From: JBBDXI01 sp040902425
GTDB taxonomy: Bacteria; Planctomycetota; Phycisphaerae; Phycisphaerales; UBA1924
Assembly: GCA_040902425.1 (NCBI GenBank)
Contig: JBBDXI010000071.1
Span: 1 to 21,053, forward strand
Length of the DNA stretch: 21,053 bases
Direction of reading: 5' to 3'
Each line of letters starts with the position of its first letter. The stretch's first letter is position 1. Positions 1 to 5,819 of the stretch are shown here, piece after piece. The notes below the pieces were generated by a model. The model was not told where the DNA came from, made no database searches, and saw nothing but the letters and a program-made list of their open reading frames with translations. Both the position numbers and the translations under genes were made by a program.

Positions 1-17
1 CCCCCCACCTACCCACC

Positions 18-23
18 TAGACT
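18..23 (+). promoter_or_regulatory. cysC: Candidate -10 box of cysC (leaderless arrangement)
   Basis: TAGACT ends 7 nt before the cysC ATG and no Shine-Dalgarno sequence is present. The same spacing recurs before several other genes here, suggesting that transcription starts at or near the start codon. A -35 element cannot be judged so close to the window edge. Confidence 0.5.
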
Positions 24-30
24 CCGCCCC

Positions 31-666
31 ATGCCCCCCACCCCCACCGCGCCCACCGCCCCCACCAACATCCACTGGCACGCCGGCAACCTCTCGCGCG
101 AGGAGCGGTGGAAGTCGCTCCGGGCCAGGGGCGCCACGCTCTGGTTCACCGGGCTGTCCGCGAGCGGCAAGAGCACCATCGCCAGCGCCCTCGAGCAGCA
201 CCTCGTCCACCAGGGCCTCCACTGCTACCGCCTCGACGGCGACAACATCCGCCACGGTCTGAACAACAACCTGGGCTTCTCCGCCCCCGACCGCGCCGAG
301 AACATCCGCCGCATCGGCGAGGTGGCGAAGCTCTTCGCCGATTCCGGCTGCCTGGCCCTCACCAGCTTCATCAGCCCCTACGCCAAAGACCGCGACGCCG
401 CCCGCGCCGCCCACGCGAAGGACGGTATCGCCTTCCTCGAAGTCTTCTGCGACACCCCCATCGACATCTGCGAGCAGCGCGACCCCAAGGGCCTCTACAA
501 GAAGGCCCGCGCCGGCGAGATCAAGGGCTTCACCGGCATCGACGACCCCTACGAGGCCCCCGCCACCCCGGAGCTCATACTCCGCCCCGCCACCATGAGC
601 GTCGAGCAGAGCGTCAAGGCGTGCCTGGAACTGCTGCGGGCGCGGGGGCTGGTCAACGCCAGCTGA
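31..666 (+). CDS. cysC: Adenylylsulfate (APS) kinase
   Basis: The product phosphorylates adenosine 5'-phosphosulfate with ATP to give PAPS, the cytosolic second step of sulfate activation. The 211-residue protein has the P-loop GLSASGKST (41-49), the LDGDNIRHGLN segment (68-78) with the APS-binding Asp-Asn, and FISPYAKDR (113-121), followed by DPKGLYKKARAGEIKGFTG (151-169) and DDPYEAP (171-177), all typical of CysC. Length matches stand-alone CysC, and there is no fused sulfurylase domain. The N-terminus starts with a short Pro/Thr/Ala-rich stretch. No Shine-Dalgarno sequence precedes the ATG; instead a TAGACT hexamer lies 7 nt upstream. The 3' end overlaps the convergent zinc-ribbon gene by 14 nt. 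Sulfurylase genes, if adjacent, would be left of the window. Family identity is secure; the start is very likely. Confidence 0.96.
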   Translation: MPPTPTAPTAPTNIHWHAGNLSREERWKSLRARGATLWFTGLSASGKSTIASALEQHLVHQGLHCYRLDGDNIRHGLNNNLGFSAPDRAENIRRIGEVAKLFADSGCLALTSFISPYAKDRDAARAAHAKDGIAFLEVFCDTPIDICEQRDPKGLYKKARAGEIKGFTGIDDPYEAPATPELILRPATMSVEQSVKACLELLRARGLVNAS

Positions 667-1159
667 TCTCCGCAAGGATCGCGATCACCACGAACGAGAT
701 CGCGAGCCCGACCAGGAGGGTCACCACGGCGGCCAGCCCGTGCCTTCGGCGTCGCTGCGCGGTCGGGAGAGCCGGGTCGTCGATGTAATCACGCAGCCCA
801 CGCCGGACCGCCAGGATCCCCCAGACCGCGGTGAACACGATAACAGGTACGGCCGCGACCTGGCGTCCGAACGCGAGCCAGAGGCCGATCACGGCGAGGA
901 CCACGAGCGCGAGCGGGCTCATCGCCCACTCGGCCCACCGCAGCGCTCCCGCGCTCGGCGTGCGCACGGGGGACCGCGTCGTGACCACGATGACGCGGAG
1001 GAGAGAGCCGCACTCCGGGCAGCGGTTGTCCGCGGCGCCCCGGAGGTTGTAGCCGCACTGCGGGCAGGGCACATCACGGGCAGAGACATGCTCGCGCAAC
1101 GCCGCCGCGCGGTCGTCCTGCTGCGCTGCCGGTCGTGTGGTGACTCCAGGTTCGATCAT
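653..1159 (-). CDS. Zinc-ribbon membrane protein, paralogue 1
   Basis: Function unknown. The 168-residue product has a cytoplasmic-looking N-terminus with a four-cysteine zinc ribbon (C32, C35, C47, C50 in CPxCGYNLRGxxxxRCPEC form). This is followed by about three hydrophobic segments (roughly 79-96, 102-117, 142-163) separated by Arg-rich stretches. The CPxCGYNLRG ribbon is common in uncharacterised planctomycete proteins. I chose the ATG at 1159 because its N-terminus aligns with the paralogue at 1353-1850; an open frame continues upstream to 1399 but would run through the rsmA remnant. Upstream lies TTGAGG-16 nt-TACGCT, a plausible promoter. The 3' end overlaps convergent cysC by 14 nt. 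A metal-binding membrane role is inference. Confidence 0.85.
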   Translation of the reverse strand: MIEPGVTTRPAAQQDDRAAALREHVSARDVPCPQCGYNLRGAADNRCPECGSLLRVIVVTTRSPVRTPSAGALRWAEWAMSPLALVVLAVIGLWLAFGRQVAAVPVIVFTAVWGILAVRRGLRDYIDDPALPTAQRRRRHGLAAVVTLLVGLAISFVVIAILAEISWR

Positions 1160-1170
1160 GGCGGTCGCAT

Positions 1171-1198
1171 AGCGTAACGAATCCGATCCGTTCCTCAA
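1171..1198 (-). promoter_or_regulatory. Candidate promoter of zinc-ribbon gene 1
   Basis: Read on the minus strand, TTGAGG (1198-1193) is followed after 16 nt by TACGCT (1176-1171), which ends 11 nt before the ATG at 1159. It points away from the -10-like box of the rsmA remnant at 1205, so the two copies of this unit keep a divergent promoter layout. Confidence 0.45.
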
Positions 1199-1203
1199 TC
1201 TTC

Positions 1204-1366
1204 GTACCCTTCCCCCGTGCAGACCCCGCGCGAGATCCGCGAACTCCTCACCTCCCGCGGCCTCGCCCCACGCAACTCCCCGCCCGCCACCACGAGGGGT
1301 CGCCGAATGCCTCGCCCTCTCGCGCTCGCGCGGGCTCATCGCCGGCTGACGGTCAATCGATATTGA
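1204..1366 (+). pseudogene. Truncated rsmA 5'-end copy (promoter plus about 21 codons)
   Basis: Bases 1204-1280 match 1873-1949, the -10-like box and 5' end of intact rsmA, at 69 of 77 positions by hand alignment. Both copies carry TACCCT, six pyrimidines and a GTG start. Translated from GTG 1217, the copy begins VQTPREIRELLTSRGLAPR, close to RsmA's VQTQREIRHLLESRGLAPR. Similarity stops before the RsmA SLGQNFLID motif. The frame then runs through unrelated residues to a TGA at 1364-1366, a 49-codon chimeric reading frame. No methyltransferase motifs remain. The 1281-1352 portion may contain a degraded rsmA 3' end in another frame (AECLALSR-like before a TGA), but this is weak. It could be a simple remnant or a retained promoter and leader peptide. 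Confidence 0.8.
1205..1210 (+). promoter_or_regulatory. -10-like box of the duplicated rsmA start
   Basis: TACCCT lies exactly 6 nt before GTG 1217, as in intact rsmA. It lies inside the 77-nt duplicated stretch, whose first 23 nt, including this box and the start codon, are identical in both copies. Confidence 0.4.
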
Positions 1367-1850
1367 GCACGGCAAAGACGTAGAGCAGTATCGCGGCAAT
1401 CGGGTAGCACCACGCGAGTATCACGAGCCACGCGCGCAGCCCGAGCGACTGACGCTTGAACCACGCCTGGCCGCTGCGCTTCGCGAGTAATCCTGCGAGC
1501 GGCGCGCCAACGGCGAACACGACGGTCGGAATCACAAAGAACTGTGCGGGCGGAAGCCCCTCCCCAAGCCAGACGGTCAGGGTGATGAGAAGGCCGAGGA
1601 GCACGACCGCCGAGCCCGCGCCCGCGAGCAGACCGCCCATCACCGCCATGAATCCGAAGCCGGCGGCGCCCTCACCCTCCAAGGTAAGCGCCAGCCCGAA
1701 GCTGCACTCGGGACAACGGTTGGCCCGGAGCCCGCGCAAGTTGTAGCCGCAGTCGGGGCACCTCACGTCGCGCGAGGCGAGGTGCTCGTAGAGCGCCGTC
1801 ACGCCGCGCTGCTCCTGCTCATCCGGCGGAGAGTCATGGGCTTCCACCAT
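1353..1850 (-). CDS. Zinc-ribbon membrane protein, paralogue 2
   Basis: Function unknown. The 165-residue product is a paralogue of the 653-1159 protein: the N-terminal portion (HLASRDVRCPDCGYNLRG, then NRCPEC) aligns residue for residue, with the zinc ribbon at C31, C34, C46 and C49. The C-terminal two thirds are hydrophobic (segments about 67-95, 103-123, 138-162) but align poorly with paralogue 1, so only the ribbon and the general architecture are conserved. ATG 1850 is preferred over a GTG at 1871 because TACACT lies 7 nt before the ATG and the GTG would place the start upstream of that box. It is divergent from rsmA, with 35 nt between the start codons. A redox or metal-sensing membrane role is possible but unproven. 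Confidence 0.85.
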   Translation of the reverse strand: MVEAHDSPPDEQEQRGVTALYEHLASRDVRCPDCGYNLRGLRANRCPECSFGLALTLEGEGAAGFGFMAVMGGLLAGAGSAVVLLGLLITLTVWLGEGLPPAQFFVIPTVVFAVGAPLAGLLAKRSGQAWFKRQSLGLRAWLVILAWCYPIAAILLYVFAVLNID

Positions 1851-1857
1851 CCGCGGC

Positions 1858-1863
1858 AGTGTA
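1858..1863 (-). promoter_or_regulatory. Candidate -10 box of zinc-ribbon gene 2
   Basis: On the minus strand TACACT ends 7 nt before ATG 1850, with no Shine-Dalgarno sequence. It lies next to the divergent rsmA -10-like box at 1874-1879, so two back-to-back promoters fit in 35 nt. Confidence 0.45.
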
Positions 1864-1873
1864 CCCGGCACCG

Positions 1874-1879
1874 TACCCT
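1874..1879 (+). promoter_or_regulatory. rsmA: Candidate -10 box of rsmA (leaderless)
   Basis: TACCCT is followed by six pyrimidines and then the GTG start at 1886. There is no Shine-Dalgarno sequence. The same arrangement is kept in the truncated copy at 1205-1219. Confidence 0.45.
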
Positions 1880-1885
1880 TCCCCC

Positions 1886-2731
1886 GTGCAGACCCAGCGC
1901 GAGATCCGCCACCTCCTCGAATCCCGCGGCCTCGCCCCCCGCAAATCCCTCGGCCAGAACTTCCTCATCGACCAGAACCTCATCCGCCGCCTGGTCGAAG
2001 CCTCCGGCGCCGCACCCGGCGACCTCATCCTCGAGGTCGGCCCCGGCACCGGCGCCCTCACCGAGGCCCTCCTCGCCCGCGGCTGCCGCGTCGTCGCCGT
2101 CGAGGTCGACCGCGGCCTCGCCGCCCTCCTCCGCGAACGCCTCGCCGACCCCCAGGCCGCGCTCAACGCCCCGCCCGAAGCCTCCTTCACCCTCATCGAG
2201 GGCGACGCCCTCGCCGGCAAGCACGCCCTCAATCCCGATGCGGCCGCGGCCCTCGGCAGCGGCCCCTTCCACCTCGTCGCCAACCTCCCCTACGGCGCCG
2301 CCACCCCGCTCCTCCTCGCCCTCCTCATCGACCACCCCCGCTGCGGCTCCATGCACATCACCATCCAGCGCGAGGTCGCCGACCGGCTGCTCGCCTCCCC
2401 GGGCACCAAGGAGTACGGCCCCATCACCGTCGTCGCCCGGGCCCTCGCCCGCCCCGAGCGCCTCGCCACGCTCCCCCCCGAGTGCTTCTGGCCCCGCCCC
2501 GACGTCACCAGCGCCATGGTCTCCCTCACCCGGCTCCCCCAGCCCCTGACCGACCGCCCCCGCGCCCTCGCCGACTTCGCCCAGACCCTCTTCACCAAGC
2601 GCCGCAAGCAGCTCGGGGCCGTTCTTGGCCGCCAGTTCCCCTTCCCGCCCGATATCCACCCGGATCAGCGGGCCGAGGCCCTCACCCCGGAGAAGTTCGT
2701 TGCGTTAGCCCGCGCGGCCGCTAGCCTGTAG
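1886..2731 (+). CDS. rsmA: 16S rRNA dimethyladenosine transferase RsmA/KsgA
   Basis: The enzyme dimethylates two adjacent adenines in the 3'-terminal hairpin of 16S rRNA using S-adenosylmethionine, late in 30S maturation. The 281-residue product shows RKSLGQNFLID (19-29), the SAM-binding loop EVGPGTGALT (50-59), acidic EVD (73-75), GDAL (106-109), the adenine-contact motif NLPY (133-136) and FWPRPDV (201-207), in family order and at normal length. GTG 1886 is preferred: it gives the usual REIRHLLE start just before the first motif and lies 6 nt after a -10-like TACCCT. A GTG at 1859 is also in frame. The phosphotransferase gene follows after 54 nt. Identity is very secure. Confidence 0.96.
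   Translation: MQTQREIRHLLESRGLAPRKSLGQNFLIDQNLIRRLVEASGAAPGDLILEVGPGTGALTEALLARGCRVVAVEVDRGLAALLRERLADPQAALNAPPEASFTLIEGDALAGKHALNPDAAAALGSGPFHLVANLPYGAATPLLLALLIDHPRCGSMHITIQREVADRLLASPGTKEYGPITVVARALARPERLATLPPECFWPRPDVTSAMVSLTRLPQPLTDRPRALADFAQTLFTKRRKQLGAVLGRQFPFPPDIHPDQRAEALTPEKFVALARAAASL
2700..2727 (+). promoter_or_regulatory. Candidate promoter of the phosphotransferase gene inside the rsmA 3' end
   Basis: TTGCGT (2700-2705) is followed by 16 nt and TAGCCT (2722-2727), the same -35 hexamer and spacer length as the promoter proposed at 13972-13999. A second TAGCCT follows at 2729-2734. Transcription from here would give a leader of about 50 nt carrying the GGAGAG ribosome site at 2772-2777. 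Confidence 0.35.
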
Positions 2732-2785
2732 CCTTGGAGGGGCCCGCCCCGGCCACGCCGGGCGAGCCCGCGGAGAGCGATACCC

Positions 2786-3892
2786 GTGGACCGGCTCGGA
2801 GCGATGCCAGAGCCCCTGCGCGAGGAAGCGGGCCCCGCCAACGGCCACCGCGCCCACGCCGTGCACCAGCCCCCCCACTCCCACCACCCCCCGCACGCCC
2901 ACGCCCCCGGCTCCGCCGGCGCACACTCCGGCCGCTCCCTCGGCGAGGCCCTCGGCCCCGCCCTCCTCCAGCACTGCGACGGCCGCCTCCGCGACCTCGC
3001 CTGGTTCCGCTCCAGCTGGCAGCGCGGCGGCGCGGCCACCGGCTTCGGCCGCTGGCGCACGGATGACGGCGCCGAGCGCGAGGTCATGATCAAGCTCCCC
3101 GTCGGCCCCGACGAGTACCGCTGGACCACCGATCTCGCCCCGCCCCCCACCCCGGGGAGCGCCGGCAGCGACCACCCCACCCCCGCCGTCTTCGCCAGCG
3201 GCACCTCCCTCGCCGGCTACGACCTCGCCTGGCTCATCATGGAGCGCCTCGAGGGCCACACCCTGAACCAGGGCTGGTGCCGCCAGTCGCTGGAAGACCT
3301 GCTCATGGCCGCCGCCCGCATGCAGGCGTGCGCGATCCGGGCGGCCCCCGTCTCCGGCCGGCCCAACGAGTTCGACTGGGACCGCCTCCTCCACCGCGCC
3401 CGCGACCTCATCCGCGAGTCGGTCCTGCCCGAGGCCCACCACTGGAGCGAATCGGTCAGGAAGGTCCAGAAAGTGCTCCCGTTCCTGGCCAAGCGCTGGG
3501 CCGCCCGCCCCATCGACTCCTGGTGCCACGGCGACCTGCACCCCGGCAACGCCATGTGGCGCGGCAAGTCGCCCGACACCACCCGCGCCTGCGTCCTGAT
3601 CGACCTCGCCCTCGTCCACCCCGGCCACTGGGTCGAGGATGCCGTCTACCTCGAGCGCCAGTTCTGGGGCCGGCCCGAGGCCCTCTTCGGCGTGCACCCC
3701 GTCTCGCAGCTCGCCAGGTACCGGCGGGATTTCGGCTTGCGCACCGACGGCGACTACGGCGCCCTGGCCAACCTCCGCCGCGTCCTCATCGCCGCCTGTG
3801 CCCCCGTCTGGATCGACGGCGAGGGCCACCCCAAGTACCTCCACGCGGCCTTGGAGACGATCGACCGCCTGCTCCCCCAGATCGCCCGATAA
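2786..3892 (+). CDS. Phosphotransferase-family (APH-fold) kinase, His-rich N-terminus
   Basis: This is a probable small-molecule kinase of the aminoglycoside/choline phosphotransferase fold; the substrate is unknown. The 368-residue product has the catalytic loop WCHGDLHPGN (246-255) and the following IDLALVHPGHWVEDAVYLE region (272-290), which holds the metal-binding Asp and the conserved Gly-x-x-x-x-Asp. MERLEG (152-157) fits the hinge. The first 50 residues are an unusual low-complexity stretch with nine histidines between 21 and 47, not part of the fold. GTG 2786 is chosen because GGAGAG (2772-2777) lies 8 nt upstream; ATG 2804 is an in-frame alternative. It could act on a sugar, choline-like compound or metabolite. 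Nothing in the neighbourhood points to antibiotic resistance. Confidence 0.85.
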   Translation: MDRLGAMPEPLREEAGPANGHRAHAVHQPPHSHHPPHAHAPGSAGAHSGRSLGEALGPALLQHCDGRLRDLAWFRSSWQRGGAATGFGRWRTDDGAEREVMIKLPVGPDEYRWTTDLAPPPTPGSAGSDHPTPAVFASGTSLAGYDLAWLIMERLEGHTLNQGWCRQSLEDLLMAAARMQACAIRAAPVSGRPNEFDWDRLLHRARDLIRESVLPEAHHWSESVRKVQKVLPFLAKRWAARPIDSWCHGDLHPGNAMWRGKSPDTTRACVLIDLALVHPGHWVEDAVYLERQFWGRPEALFGVHPVSQLARYRRDFGLRTDGDYGALANLRRVLIAACAPVWIDGEGHPKYLHAALETIDRLLPQIAR

Positions 3893-3924
3893 CTCCGGGT
3901 GAATCCCAAACAAACGCATGAAAT

Positions 3925-3948
3925 CCGCCTCAGGAGGGCATCAGGCGG
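3925..3948. terminator. Weak inverted repeat after the phosphotransferase gene
   Basis: CCGCCT (3925-3930) can pair with AGGCGG (3943-3948) around a 12-nt loop, 33 nt after the phosphotransferase stop. It has no U-tract. It may be a weak terminator separating this gene from the 4021-5819 group, but the short stem makes this tentative. Confidence 0.25.
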
Positions 3949-4020
3949 GTTGCTACCATTCCCGCGGGGTGCAAGAGTTGGCCGATGGGCCCAGAAGCGG
4001 GACCATCAACGGGAGGTGCC

Positions 4021-4227
4021 ATGGAAGCGTTCGAACGGCTCAAGCAGCTTGTGGCCCAGTCTGAGGACGATGTCCGGAAGGCCGCCGGCGGCAACAAGGC
4101 CGCGGGGACCCGGGCCAGGCAGGCCATGCAGGACATTAAGAACGCCGCTCAGGAAGTCCGGCAGGCCATCCTGACCGCCCGGGCCCAGGTCGGCGACGCG
4201 GGCGAGCAGCCGCCCAAGCCCCAGTAA
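4021..4227 (+). CDS. Small Hc1-like (histone H1-like) protein
   Basis: The 68-residue product resembles the N-terminal helical part of the chlamydial Hc1 histone-like family: a start of the form MxxFxxLKxLV, an acidic helix (EDDVRKA), the signature GNKAAGTRARQ (24-34), and a second helix (MQDIKNAAQEVRQAIL). Hc1 proteins condense DNA through a long Lys-rich tail. That tail is absent: the C-terminus (GEQPPKPQ) is short and nearly neutral, so nucleoid binding is uncertain. ATG 4021 is chosen because GGGAGG (4011-4016) lies 4 nt upstream; an in-frame ATG at 3985 lacks such a site. It is followed after 9 nt by the FabZ-type gene, suggesting one transcript. It may be a regulator or small DNA-associated protein. 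Confidence 0.75.
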   Translation: MEAFERLKQLVAQSEDDVRKAAGGNKAAGTRARQAMQDIKNAAQEVRQAILTARAQVGDAGEQPPKPQ

Positions 4228-4236
4228 GCTGCGGGG

Positions 4237-4794
4237 ATGACCATGCGGCAGACGATCGAACCCGCGGGCACCCCCGCCGGGGCGGGTGAAGAGCCGACCG
4301 ACTTGCGGGCCGAGCCGCGGACCGGCATCCGGCCCCTCCTCGACCTGGCCGCCATCGACCGCGCCGCCCGCCTCCACGGCCCGGAGGTCATCGAGCGGTT
4401 CATCCCCCACCGCGGGGCCATGCGCCTGATCGATTCGGTCGTCTGGGAGAACCCCGGCTACACCGAGGGGATCGGCCTCAAGCACATCTCCGCCCGCGAG
4501 TTCTGGGTCCCCGGCCACTTCCCGGGCCAGCCCATGATGCCCGGCGTCCTCATGATCGAGGCCGGCGCCCAGATGGCCTGCTACCTCTACAACCGCCGCC
4601 GCCCCGAGCCCAAGGTCGTCGCCTTCCTCCGCATCCAGAACGCCTCCTTCCGCTCCATGGTCAAGCCCGGCGATGACCTCCTGGTCCTCTGCAAAGAGGT
4701 CAAGTTCTCCCGCCGCCGCTTCATCAGCGACATCCAGGGCATGGTCGGCGACCGGATCACCTTCGACGCCCGAATCACCGGCATGCAGCTCTAG
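4237..4794 (+). CDS. FabZ-type 3-hydroxyacyl-ACP dehydratase
   Basis: The product probably dehydrates 3-hydroxyacyl-ACP to trans-2-enoyl-ACP in fatty acid elongation. The 185-residue hot-dog-fold protein has FIPHRGAMRLID (55-66), GHFPGQPMMPGVLMIEAGAQ (93-112) with the catalytic His94 and Glu108, and the substrate-tunnel region VAFLRIQNASFR (128-139). It is longer than typical FabZ (about 145-150 residues) because of an N-terminal stretch of about 50 residues, of which the first 30 look disordered. ATG 4237 is taken as the start, with ATG 4243 close by; neither has a strong ribosome site. It lies 9 nt after the Hc1-like gene and 8 nt before manA. A FabZ-like or FabA-like enzyme for a special lipid is possible; the symbol is left blank for that reason. 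Confidence 0.88.
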   Translation: MTMRQTIEPAGTPAGAGEEPTDLRAEPRTGIRPLLDLAAIDRAARLHGPEVIERFIPHRGAMRLIDSVVWENPGYTEGIGLKHISAREFWVPGHFPGQPMMPGVLMIEAGAQMACYLYNRRRPEPKVVAFLRIQNASFRSMVKPGDDLLVLCKEVKFSRRRFISDIQGMVGDRITFDARITGMQL

Positions 4795-4802
4795 GGGCCG
4801 CC

Positions 4803-5819
4803 GTGGCGCGACCCGCCAACCCCAAGCCCTACCCGCTCCTGCTCGAGCCCATCCTCATGGAGAAGGTCTGGGGCGGCCGCCGCCTCGCCCTCTTTGGCAA
4901 GCGCCTCCCGCCGGAGAAGCCCATCGGCGAGTGCTGGGAGGTCGCCGACCTCGCCGGCACCAGCCCCTCCGGCGGCGGCGGCCAGGCCGCCCGCTCGGTC
5001 ATCACCGGCGGCGCCCTCGCCGGGCGCACGCTCCACGACGCCCTCGAACTCTGGGGCGCTGACCTCCTCGGCCCCGCGAAGCCCTCGCCGGACGGCGGCT
5101 ACCCGCTGCTCGTGAAGTTCCTCGACGCCCGCGAGAACCTCTCCATCCAGGTCCACCCCAGCCCCGCCTACGCCGCCGCCCACCCCGGGGCCCACCTCAA
5201 GACCGAGTGCTGGTACATCCTCAGCGCCGACCCCGGCAGCGTGATCTACAAGGGCGTCAGGCCCGGCATCACCCGCGCCCGGTTCGCCGCCGACATCGAG
5301 CGCGGCGCGGTCGTCGATGACCTCACCGCCGTCCCCGCCATCCCCGGCGAGTGCCACACCCTCCCCAGCGGCACCGTCCACGCCCTGGGCACCGGCGTGC
5401 TGGTCGCCGAGGTCCAGACCCCGAGCGACACCACCTTCCGCGTCTTCGACTGGGGCCGCGCCGGCCGCGAACTCCACATCGCCGAGGCCCTCGAGTGCAT
5501 CGACTTCGCCCCCGCCCCCCCCGCGACGAGGTGGGACGCCCTGGAGTCCAGGGCCCGCGGCACCACCCTCGCCAAGACTCCCTCCTTCACCGTCGCCGAG
5601 GTCGAGACGCGGGACCACGCCGGCGAGGCCTGCGATGTCCTCATCGCCATCCGCGGCCGCGGCCGCATCGCCCCCGCCCCCAGGGCCGCCTTCCCCCCGA
5701 TCGACCTCGCCCCCGGCGCCACCATCGTCTTCCCCCGCGCCCTCGACGGCCAGTGGTCCGTCGAGCCCACCTCCGAAGAACTCCGCTACCTCGCCGTCAG
5801 CCTGGCCGGCCCGGCCTAG
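4803..5819 (+). CDS. manA: Mannose-6-phosphate isomerase, class I
   Basis: The enzyme interconverts mannose-6-phosphate and fructose-6-phosphate, feeding GDP-mannose and glycan synthesis or mannose catabolism. The 338-residue cupin protein is the short bacterial form. It has EPILMEKVWGGRRL (15-28), IGECWEVAD (41-49), LVKFLDARENLSIQVHPS (103-120) with zinc ligands Gln116 and His118, the ligand Glu135 in KTECWYIL, and PSGTVHALGTG (188-198) with ligand His193. GTG 4803 is the start, 8 nt after the FabZ-type stop, so co-transcription is likely. The stop TAG overlaps the stop of the convergent secreted gene within one CTAG palindrome (5816-5819). It could act on a related hexose phosphate, but the ligand set is complete. 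Confidence 0.94.
   Translation: MARPANPKPYPLLLEPILMEKVWGGRRLALFGKRLPPEKPIGECWEVADLAGTSPSGGGGQAARSVITGGALAGRTLHDALELWGADLLGPAKPSPDGGYPLLVKFLDARENLSIQVHPSPAYAAAHPGAHLKTECWYILSADPGSVIYKGVRPGITRARFAADIERGAVVDDLTAVPAIPGECHTLPSGTVHALGTGVLVAEVQTPSDTTFRVFDWGRAGRELHIAEALECIDFAPAPPATRWDALESRARGTTLAKTPSFTVAEVETRDHAGEACDVLIAIRGRGRIAPAPRAAFPPIDLAPGATIVFPRALDGQWSVEPTSEELRYLAVSLAGPA

Noticed and set aside
2786..3892. Aminoglycoside-resistance gene
   Set aside because: The HGDLHPGN motif is shared by many small-molecule kinases and no resistance or mobile context is present.
2705..3919. A 404-codon minus-strand frame opposite the phosphotransferase gene
   Set aside because: Low-complexity Gly/Ala/Val/Glu translation typical of the complement of GC-rich genes; no motif, and the plus-strand kinase is unambiguous.
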